This document shows positions 46,176 through 55,309 of a DNA stretch of 64,000 bases, in pieces; the stretch's first letter is position 1, and each line of letters begins with the position of its first letter. The notes beneath the pieces are model-generated. The model saw only the letters and a list, made by a program, of their open reading frames with translations. It did not search any database and was not told where the DNA came from. This DNA comes from Allacma fusca. Taxonomy: Eukaryota; Arthropoda; Collembola; Symphypleona; Sminthuridae. Location of the stretch: positions 204,801-268,800 of the forward strand of contig CAMXBY010000055.1 of assembly GCA_947179485.1 (NCBI GenBank), given 5' to 3'. The translations under genes were made by a program, and so were the position numbers.

Positions 46176-46909
46176 CTAGTTTTGCTCCACTTCAGTCAGG
46201 GAGTAATAACACGAGGCTTTGAATTAGTACAACGAGAAAATTTGAAAATATTTGCGAGAAATTGTGCTAGAAAATAAGAAAATTTAATGTTCCTTGTCGT
46301 TTTACTTGTAAGTGGGTTACAGGGAAGGGAACGATTTTAAGGATTTTTTAACGATTTATCCGCAAGTATAAAATTATCAAATTGAGTTTCAAATTTGGGT
46401 TAAATTTTCATTCCAGGATCCCTGGTGCTGATCATGGTACGCAAATACGAAACACTTCTACGTTGTTCTTTCGCTGCAGGACTTGAAGCATTTAATATAA
46501 AAAAATCTTTAATAAATTGCAGTCGGCAAGCAGATAGATAAATGAGCAAAGCGTTGTGGGGGTTATGCGTTTAATATGTGCATGACCCTTAAGTAAAAAT
46601 TTAAATTATAGGAGCACATAATGACTGATTATTACCGAGTTCGTATTAACGTATTACAAATGCACCATATTTCCTAATTTTCAGGATATTACCTATTTAA
46701 TTATTAGTCCTTGGAAACATTTACTAAGGAAAAACCCAGAACGGCCAATTTTGGCAAATTGTGTAAGCAATAAAGGCTCCCACAGTATTTCACTTAGACC
46801 AAAATGGATTTCCCCACCATAATATGGTAAGCTTGCAGACGTACGTTGAGGTTCAACTTATTCAATTTTAAAGAATTTCTGTTTTTTCCTGTTTTTCGTT
46901 TCCAGTTTT
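46176..46909. other. no recognisable feature
   Basis: AT-rich, no motif, no long frame, no partner repeat seen. Confidence 0.3.
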
Positions 46910-47090
46910 AAGTTTTTTTTGAAATTTCGATTGCGAAATTTGATACAAAACTGTCAGCAAGGACAAGCAATAAGCGCCGTCTGTTTTATCTTATGCTTGC
47001 ATTTCTTCAGTCACATAGATGGCGTTTGCTTGTCGTTGCAAACATTTTTGTTTTGGAACAAATTTTGAAAATAATGTTTCGATTAAAAAA
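46910..47090. repeat. imperfect palindrome (foldback-type element?)
   Basis: The inner arms GCAAGGACAAGCAA (46957) and TTGCTTGTCGTTGC (to 47039) pair with one mismatch. The next segments (AAGCGCCGTCT / AGATGGCG) and the outer AAATTTG...CAAAAC text also pair imperfectly. The whole could fold into one long hairpin of about 180 bp. No target duplication was identified. Confidence 0.45.
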
Positions 47091-47775
47091 AAACAAAAAT
47101 TCAAAGCGCTAGACACATCCACATGGTGCAGACTTTGTGTCAGTGAAATATGAGCCCTTAATTACCTTTTCAAAGAATTTCCAAGCTCCAAGGATCATAT
47201 TGCTGAAAACCATTTTGCGCCACGTGAAACAACTCTTCAACCTATTACATACGTCATCTCCAACTGATTACTGTTGACATATGTGTTCTAACTTTGTAAC
47301 ATCCTGGATAATCGATTCACAACATTTAGTCTCACAAAGGGGCCGGAATTTTGTGGGAACAAGGGAACACAAATTTCTCACAGGGAAAAGAATTCAAACA
47401 AGGCCAACTTCTTAGAGCAGGAAGGTCTTAGGATTGACCCCGTTATCAATTAAATGTTAAAACAATTGTGACTAGCACTTCGTAAAACTGTGTTGGCTTT
47501 TAAAGGGACATATATCTACTTTTGGGTATAGGAACGAAATTTTAGTATTTTGCTGTTTATATAATCGGGTGTACTATTTGCTATTTTTTATGAAGTATCA
47601 AAACAGTGGCATTCCTTGCAAAATTAGATGACGACGTGTTAATATTACCTGTGAAGATGCTGATATGTAATCCAGCAATCCGTTGACGTTGGATTTACTA
47701 ACTACTTACTTTAAAACTATTTTCTTTGGATTCCGATTTCGTCGTCATGTAACATTGAAGCTGCTTTACGTCCTA
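47091..47775. other. no recognisable feature
   Basis: AT-rich sequence up to the left end of transposon 2. The frame at 47683-47880 crosses the transposon end and is not a gene. Confidence 0.3.
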
Positions 47776-47870
47776 CCCAGTAAACAACGAAACCTGGCCC
47801 AGGACCGGTCCCATTCAGTTATTTATGGCTACATGTTGGCATGGAACATTCTATGGCAAACCAGAGTTTT
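47776..47870 (+). repeat. left terminal inverted repeat, transposon 2
   Basis: CCCAGTAAAC is followed by CCTGGCCCAGGACCGG and by TTGGCATGGAACATTCTATG, which resembles the GCATGGGAA units near the right end. Confidence 0.65.
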
Positions 47871-48129
47871 ACCACAATAAGCGAGTTGTCTTATTCTGGG
47901 AAATACTTTTGGCGATGGTGGAAGTTTAGGGTATTCATATTTTCCGCTACAATTCATGCAGCCAGTTATGGTCCGTTACCAAGTGAGATCTGGTTGCCAG
48001 CAAACGGTCAAATATTGGTTAGCCAGAAAGCTAACAGTATTGGTACCAGGGCTGGCCCAATAATATTATCACAGAAATGAGAATTTTACGGATAACCTGT
48101 GGTTCAAACTAAACGTCTATCAATGTCAA

Positions 48130-50307
48130 ATGTTTGGGAGCAGTCCGTCATTCGGAAGAAAATTAAATCAAGGGAAAATCAAGGTAAGCCATATGTGGTC
48201 CTCTTCAGTATTGTCTTTGGCATATGTATTACTACTAAAACTATTGGTTTCACGGTTCAGCACGTGTTGCCAAAGTAAACCCATAAGGCAAAAACGCCAC
48301 AACCTTAGATTTCTGGCGCGACATTGGTAGCCCAGTTATTGACGCCATTCATATATGTACACACCTCTTAAAAACTCCGTCAGTTATAAATTTGCAGTGG
48401 CTGATTTTAAAATACCCATATGTGTGATTCTTTACGGCATTTAAAAGTCGTGACACATTTACCGTAGTTAATGAGGAGTACTACACATTTTGCAGAAAGA
48501 ATACGGACTTAAAATAACCCCGTGCTTTTATGTTGTAGACTTTTCTAAAGACAGTAGTGTAGAAGCTGTACCATCAAACTGGCTTTTCGAAAAATATACT
48601 AAATGTCACTGGCCTACCAATGTGGACGACTTGAAGATCACTAGATTCATTCAAAAGTGCGTGGATCCTACCCTTTACCCAAAAGTCGAATGGATGATTT
48701 ACGATTGTAAGGTTCGAGAAAGAGCAGGAAAATTTGGTAAGTTCAAGTTCATTTTAATCACATTTTCTAATTATGATTCGAAAGATATGAATTAATTGTA
48801 CATTTTTAAAAATAATTTATTTTCCTTTTTCCAATTTTACTTGAATATTTGCTGATTTTTAATAGTAATTCACAAATATTGTAATAATGTTTATTTAGGG
48901 AAATTTAGGGTGAAAATCAATTGCTGTTTGATTTTGAAACACAAATTCACACATTCTGAAATTACAATACCCTTTGCAGATACATATGAGCAAGCGAATT
49001 TTGCAGCTGATAAAGCTGTAGAACAAACAGATGTAGAGCTGACAGAATCCGATGGAAATTCAGATTTGCCGTTCAAGCGCCGACTTCGTAAGAGACGTCC
49101 CGTTACTGCTAAAGACCAACAAGACAATTTTCGTTCTTTACACGGTGTTAATCACCCCAGTGCTACTTCTTCAGCCGTTATTTGTTCTTCGTCCTCTTCC
49201 GGAAGTAGTGAGCCTTTGATGGAGGATAATTACGTAACGGATAATTTGGAGAATCCGTTTGGGTTTCTTGGCAATTTATTTGTTTCAGACAAATCAGATG
49301 CTGGATTTGGTAACATTTAAAACTACAGAGGTAGTTCCAATTTTTAAACCAAATCAGTATAACTGAAAGTATACAATACTGTTTGAACAGATTTGAACAC
49401 AGTTGAAGATCAAACGGTAGGTGAAAATGTGAATGCAGGTGGAACGTTTCACCAACTTACAACTTCCCAAATAAAAGGCTTACTAGAGGACAGAATCGAA
49501 TCACTTACGCTTGAAGTTCGAAGTATTGCCTAATCGGGTTTATCAAATTTGTGAACATTTTTCAATCATTTGATTTTTAATTTGTAGTGAAAAAATTAGC
49601 AAAATATTAAATATTATAAGATTGTGTTGTATATATTCCAGGGTTTCAAGAAGTTTTGACAAATCAGTTTCTTCATCTAAAGGAAGACATCGCTCACATC
49701 TCTCGTATGGTTTTACTTGGATCTTCGGAACTACCAGTCGATGAATCAGACCTTGGTATACCTTTACCGTGTACAATTATTAACCAATTTACTGACTTTA
49801 ACGTGTGGTTGAATATTGGCGAAAATCGCTTACAATTAGTGAGTTAGAATGAGTTTTTGCATAAAATTTTTACATTTGAATGAATTCATACCACTATTAA
49901 TAAGATTTAAAGAAAGTTTTCATAATGATAGGCAAGGTTCCTGAAGGGAATAGGTGGGCACAACACTGATTCGTTTGTGAAGCGTATACTTCAGCGAACA
50001 ATTGGACCTGATTTAGCAAATGCGATGACCTTCGGCGGGACCAGGACTAAAATTGCTTTTGAAAATCATCGATTAATGTCTTGTGTTGTCGGTGAGGGTT
50101 ACACATGCGAACAAAACATTTGTAGGGATATTATTTCATGTACATATATTTTTACTTTTCTATATAGCTGCTGTACGCAAACCCCCTGAGGACAGCGAAC
50201 CATCGGAGGCGGATATTGAGCAACACGTTCGAAAGTGGTTTTTGTGTTCCGGAGATCGAAATGGTGGGCGAGCGAGGAGAAACAAACAAGCGTGCCCTAA
50301 CAACTAG
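48130..50307 (+). CDS. gene A of transposon 2: DUF4806-like protein, spliced
   Basis: The proposed exons are 48130-48183, 48496-48736, 48980-49309, 49391-49522, 49642-49838, 49932-50091 and 50168-50307. All have GT/AG ends, the phases agree, and the frame is open for about 417 codons. Exon 2 encodes a compact domain: ITPCFYVVDFSKDSSVEAVP, SNWL, KCHWPTN, VEWMIYDCKV and GKF. This resembles the N-terminal segment of insect DUF4806 proteins (VVEF...VPSNW...CxWP). The middle is acidic then serine-rich. The C-terminal part has FQEVLTNQFLHL, LKGIGGHNTDSFVKRIL, LANAMTFGGTRTK and AAVRKPP, then a basic tail, which resembles DUF4806 itself. The last exon is 140 nt, as in copy 1. The family function is unknown; association with a transposase in two elements suggests an accessory transposition protein. 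Start and first exon are the least certain parts. Confidence 0.65.
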
Positions 50308-52201
50308 ATATGCACAAATAAGTTCAGAAAAACGCTGCAGGCGTCGAAGGATTGCTTCATCTGTGTCAGCTTTGTTATCTACTGTTCGAAGCCAGATTGA
50401 AGCACCTACCAGTAAACGTGAGCATGAAATTAATCAAATAAACTCTGAACGTACTTCGGCATTAGTGAGTTACAGTGAATGTGTTCAAGAAAGTATTTGC
50501 GAAGATAAATACTTCAAATCGCCTTTTAATGATAATTTGTTTAGTAGCGATAGTGATAGTGACATTAAAGATGCTAATGTATCATTGAAACAAAGTTTAG
50601 CAGAATGGAGTTGTAGATTCAATGTAACACATAAGTCAATAGATTCGTTGTTAAAAATTCTACAGCCTCATGTAACAGTTCAACTTCCTAGAACTGCTAG
50701 AACTTTGTTGGAAACACCACGCAACGTCATTTTAGAAAATATTTGTTGCGGTGATTTTTATTATTTTGGTATTCTATCTAACATCATTTCTAGATTAAAA
50801 TGTGGTTTCAATTCCTTGTGAACTGAAGTAAGTATTACTGTTGGCTGTGATGGTCTTCCAATCAGTAGGAGTAATAATAGACAGTTTTGAGCAATATTGG
50901 GGAATTGCAACCAGTCAATTAATCAGACCCCATTTGTTATAGCCATATTTGAGGGGAAAAGTAAACCCAAGTGTTTAGCGTCATATTTGAAAAAATTCAT
51001 TGAGGAAGTACAATTGGTTGAAAAACATGGAGTAATTTTTGAAGATAGTAGTTATAAGTTTAGCATACTGTGTTTCATAGCAGATGCCCCAGCACGTAGT
51101 TTTTTAAAATGTATAAAAACTCATACCCTGAAATAAATTGCAAACTTCGAACGGACAACAGCTTCAGATATCAAAGTCAGGAGGAGCATCACTGTGGAAA
51201 CTCTCCTTTAAACGAATTAAAAATTGGATTGGTTTCAGAGTTTCCTCTTGATTACATGCACCTTGTGTGTTTAGGTGTAACTCGCAAGTTATTACAGAAC
51301 TGGGTGAAAGGGCCATTAAAAGTACGATTGACCTGTCGTAGTGTAGATATTCTCTCCAACAATTTAGTTATGCTGGTTCCATTTATTCCCAAAGAGTTTG
51401 CTCGTAAAGCAAGGTCTTTACGGTAATTGGACCATTACAAGGCCACAGAATATAGATCATTTTTACTTTATTATGGATTAGTTGTTCTAAAATATGTTTT
51501 GCCTGCTCTACTTTACAAAACATTTTTAAAACTTAGTGCATCTATATTTATTTTGGTTAGCCCAAACGCAAAATTAGCAGATTGTTTTAATTTGGCTAAG
51601 CAGCTTTTAACTGATTTTGTGACTGATCAAATCTCTTTATGGTCCTGAGTTTATTGTATACAATGTTCATGGTTTAACTCAATTAGTCAATGATGTACAA
51701 AATTTTGGATGTCTCGATAAATTCAGTGCGTTTGGATTTGAAAATGTTATGCAAACGTTGAAAAAAATGGTCCATTCTAAAAACATTTGGTACAGCAAGT
51801 TGTAAATAGGGTGCGAGAAATGGAAAATTGTTCTATTTCAGCATCACATAAAATAGGAAATTTTGTTATCTGTAAATCTAACAATAAGAACATATAACAA
51901 TGTAGTTCTGTCTATTACTGAAGGCGATAACTGTTTTTTAACCAACGAGTTTAAGATTGTAATTTTAACATCTTTACATGATGTTGAAAAAGGTAGTGTT
52001 GAGTGCAAATTTTTGCTTAATTTAAATGGGCTAGAAGATTACCCTCTTGATAGTAGAAAGTTATGCATATTTATCGGTGAAGGATTTTCATGTCCCATAA
52101 TTGTATCTATACAAGCTTTGAAGCAAAAATGTACACTTTTTCCAACTGTAACAAACAAGTTCATTTGTATTCCCTTGACTTTTGATATAATTCACAAATA
52201 A
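50216..52201 (+). pseudogene. gene B of transposon 2: tnp2-like transposase, heavily broken
   Basis: The frame opens inside the last exon of gene A in the +1 frame; ATG at 50261 is the most likely start. Segments match copy 1 in order: LPRTARTLLETPRN, GCDGLPISRS, ADAPARSFLKC, LRTDNSFRY, EFPLDYMHLVCLGVTRKLL, YKATEYRSFLLYYGLVVL and a C-terminal KFICIPLTFDI. Lesions are TGA at 50819-50821, TGA at 50888-50890 (in place of a Trp in copy 1), a deletion near 51120 removing the Cys-pair region with a frame change, TAA at 51424-51426, and a frame change near 51640. Further breaks lie before 51863. It is a dead tnp2/Transposase_21-type transposase, older or less constrained than copy 1. Confidence 0.7.
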
Positions 52202-52302
52202 ATTACTGTGAATATGTTTTAAAAATGAAAAATAACACTGAAATTATTGTAGTAATTATTACAGAAATTACGTTAATTACGCAATTGCAAAATGGCGGCA
52301 TC

Positions 52303-52480
52303 TGCATGGGAAAACATTTTAGGGCCAGTCGTGGCAATTATCCTTCAACCTGTACTGAACCGGCATGGGAATTTAATATAGGTCCAGTGGTGGTAATTAT
52401 CCTGTAATATGAAAATCGGCTTCTGCATGGGAATTCAATATAGGGCCAGCACAAGCAATTTTCTTGCAACCATGAAAAAT
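52303..52480 (+). repeat. subterminal direct repeats, transposon 2
   Basis: Three direct units start with GCATGGGAA at 52304, 52363 and 52424 (spacing 59 and 61 bp). Each continues with TTTAATATAGGGCCAG or near and CAATTATCCT or near. Subterminal arrays of this kind are the expected transposase-binding sites in CACTA-like elements. Confidence 0.7.
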
Positions 52481-52599
52481 AGTACAATGTCCCGGCACTG
52501 GTCCTGAATCTGACCTCTTGGGTTTACCAATATGTTACCGACGTATAACCGGGTAACTACCACATTTTCGAGCCCGGATGGCACCTTTATAGCGCCGGC

Positions 52600-52677
52600 G
52601 GACAATACCAAATCCCAAACAGATTTTAAAAATACGGCTAGGGCCAGTCCTGGGCCAAATATTTCTGGTTTACTGGG
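52600..52677 (-). repeat. right terminal inverted repeat, transposon 2
   Basis: GGCCAGTCCTGGGCC, then GGTTTACTGGG, is the inverted counterpart of the left end. Confidence 0.65.
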
Positions 52678-52689
52678 ATAATTAATAGT

Positions 52690-53170
52690 TCCTTGGGACG
52701 ATCTTGGGAAATAGATACCTACATCGGCGTGGAAGGAAATTTTTTTTCAAAGTTTTGATATTTTAATTCGACAAAATAAATTGTGCTTCAAAGCTGCTGA
52801 TTTTCAGGACGTAATATGTAGTGTCACATGTTCAAACATTATTAAAACATCGAAAGGCCATTTCAATGAGCACATATATTTTTGTTGTCAAACCCAACAA
52901 ATTGTGCTAAGCTGGATGCCACAACCGGACGTTGTTCGGACGAATAAACGGTACACTTTAACACCGTATAATTGATGTTGACTTAAGTTTCAACGTTTTT
53001 AGAAACTAGAAACGCTACTACACGTTTTATCTAGGATGACCTCGAATAATATCTTGTGTGGCGTGAAAGCTAAAACATATTAGAAATAACTAGGCAACAA
53101 TGAAAATTAACAATTTGTTATGACTGTCATGCGTCGTAAATGAACATATATTTTTTAAGAAAAATTCCAA
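52690..53170 (+). repeat. repeat family R2, copy 1
   Basis: It starts at AAATAGATACC, then CGGCGTGGAAGGAAATT, CTGATTTTCAGGACGTAAT, GACGTTGTTCGGAC, GTGGCGTGAAAGC at 53058-53070 and TAGGCAACAATG. The same order occurs at 60745-61240 and 62085-62600. The 64-codon frame at 52781 is a repeat translation. Confidence 0.55.
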
Positions 53171-53475
53171 TTGGCCTCGAAACTTATCATTTGCAACAAT
53201 TCATGTTTCTGGAATTTTTGCATTGAAATTTTGTATTGATTTTATCGTTTTACACAATCTTGTTGATTTTCCTCCGAGATTCTACTTTCCTGTTTCATAT
53301 ATAAAATTGATTTTTTCTATATATTGGGAATTTATCACAAAATAAATACTGTGCTGCAAAACTTTTGTACAACTGTCTGACGCTTCACTTGGAGAGAAAA
53401 ATATATTCAAATGTTGAACACAAGTTCTGTTACATGTAGTCAGTCAGCCTGTGGTGCGACCAAATCCGCAAAGTA
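53171..53475. other. no recognisable feature
   Basis: AT-rich spacer between R2 and the pogo-like element. Confidence 0.3.
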
Positions 53476-54254
53476 CAGTGAATTTCCTATATATTGGTTT
53501 CCAAGGGAGTGACAAATTGCTGCCACTATATAGGGATGCCACTGTATGTTACTAATGGTTAACTATATACTATTAATGTTTATAGACAATAACTGTAACT
53601 AAATACATTTACAAAATTTATTTTTACAGAATACTCAAAATTATGAGGTATGCTAAGCTTTGTTGAGTTTAAGATGTTCAGTAACTTTAGATTTCCTCAT
53701 ACTATTACTCTGCGGTTCTTTCAATATGAGGTTTTGCTTGACAGTCTGTTTAATGTCATTTTAAATCTTCAATATGATAATTCAATTTATTTTAAAAAAT
53801 CAGCTAGAATTGGAACTTATTAGAAGTGTGCCAAGGCAAAAATGGCAATTATTTGTGTTATAACTTCGTTTTAACTTCAATCAGGGATCATATAACGTAA
53901 ATCCAGGTAATCATACCGGGGCTTCAGTAAACCACAATAATAATCAAACTGTATTAACATTTTAAATTAAAATTGAACCAACGACATAAGCATTATTAAC
54001 CGCCCGCCCGTTTTATAACATCATGTTGTACTTTTGTAGCCATTATTTAGCTATTTTTATGCCAACTGCCATTATAATTTCGCATTGTCTGAGCCACCGT
54101 AACACATAATAGTGACATTATAGAGGGAATACCATTATAGCGGGTGCCACTATACTGTATACCTTTAACATTGCAAATCTCTAGGGAGGGTTTTTTGATG
54201 CCATTAAAGAGGGAATGCCATCTAAGAGGAAACCACTATATGGGAAATTCACTG
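53476..54254. mobile_element. pogo/Tigger-like non-autonomous element (MITE)
   Basis: The terminal inverted repeat of about 27 bp starts CAGTGAATTTCC and includes TGGTTTCC. It occurs at the left and, inverted, at the right end, with TA on both outer sides (53474-53475 and 54255-54256). CAGTG-type ends and TA targets fit the pogo branch of Tc1/mariner. Subterminal copies such as GCCACTATATAGGGATGCC occur inside. No transposase is encoded. 779 bp. Confidence 0.75.
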
Positions 54255-54256
54255 TA

Positions 54257-54790
54257 TTTGAAAATTCAATTTCAAATGCGAATCAAACCAAGTACAAATA
54301 GGAATTTTCTAATAAATTGGTTTATCGAATCAAATTCAGTTATGTTTGTAAGTTGAAATTAGTTTTGAAAAACAGATTAACTTCAAATCAAATTTCATTT
54401 AATCAATTGAAAACCAAATCAATTTCGAATCGAGATTGGCTTAACGCAAAATTTAAATTTTAAATTGGTTTGAACTTGGTTTTTAATTGTATTGCATACG
54501 AATTATTTTGTACATTCTCGTCGCTCATCTCAAGCATTGCATTACTGGCAATTACGTCCTCACGTTGGTCTCACGATTAGCGTTGCGATCATTATTTTAC
54601 TTGATTTCAAAAACCATTTTTGTAGTAACTCGTAATTTTATTTTATTTTAATTGAAGCCACTAGCAATGCATTTCATTTCTAGTATTTTACAAGCACTTT
54701 TCACCTACTATTGACTAGCGACACATGTTGAAAAATTATTTTTAATATTAGCAAAAATTGACTTCTTCAATAGAAATCCAGGCTTCAGTG
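54257..54790. other. no gene; low-complexity AT-rich text
   Basis: Repeated AAATTTAAATTTTAAATTGG-like and CAATTTCGAATCGAG-like phrases suggest a degraded simple array. No frame has a motif. Confidence 0.3.
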
Positions 54791-55300
54791 CTCAGCAAGG
54801 GTGAGTAATTTCTGGTATCTATACCCGCACCCATACCTTAAAATTTGGGTACAAATTTTTCACATCCGTACCCGCAATGCAATCCGAAATCTTTTCTTCT
54901 TGTTTTATTAAATATTCTATCCCATACTAAATAATCTCCTTTACATTTCCCTATAAATAATTTTCTTTTTAATAATCATTTTTCCTAAGTTAAGCAAAAA
55001 GCTACAAGAAAATCAAGCTTAACACTTTTTAATTTTATTCACTCACAATCAGTACGGACAGTTGTTTCGATCCGTTTTACAAACACAATTAATCTACAAA
55101 ACAACTTCTAAACTGAAGCTGAATTTCTTTACATTTTTCCATGTGTGCGCTGTCAGATCTTTCAATTTAAATAAACTTAGATGTGAAATGTATGTTCAAT
55201 TCTCAAAAAATCTAATGAAAAACGTTTCCCACACTTAAAAATGCTTTACCCTGAGAACTGCGGCCGCGTGCCCTATTCATAATTAACAAGCATGAGCCAT
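54790..55300 (+). repeat. repeat family R1/R4 fragment
   Basis: TACCCGCACCC, GGGTACAAATTTTTCACATC and GCAATGCAATCCGAAAT match 29760-29840. TTTTTCCTAAGTTAAGCAAA matches 31438-31458. It shows the uninterrupted form of the repeat that holds hAT element 2. Confidence 0.45.
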
Positions 55301-55309
55301 ATATTTTCA

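Larger units (their letters stand above)
47776..52677 (+). mobile_element. two-gene tnp2/DUF4806-like DNA transposon, copy 2
   Basis: The element is 4902 bp. It begins CCCAGTAAAC and ends GTTTACTGGG. The inverted similarity continues imperfectly to about 37 bp, including GGCCCAGGAC(C/T)GG. Flanks are TA on the left (47774-47775) and ATA on the right, so a TA duplication is likely but one base is extra. Gene order, exon structure and gene overlap match transposon 1, but the termini beyond CCCAGT and the proteins are clearly diverged, so it is a different family of the same group. The transposase is broken by several stops, a deletion and frameshifts. Confidence 0.75.

Noticed and set aside
47683-47880. 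65-codon frame at the left end of transposon 2
   Set aside because: It crosses the transposon boundary and runs through subterminal repeats.
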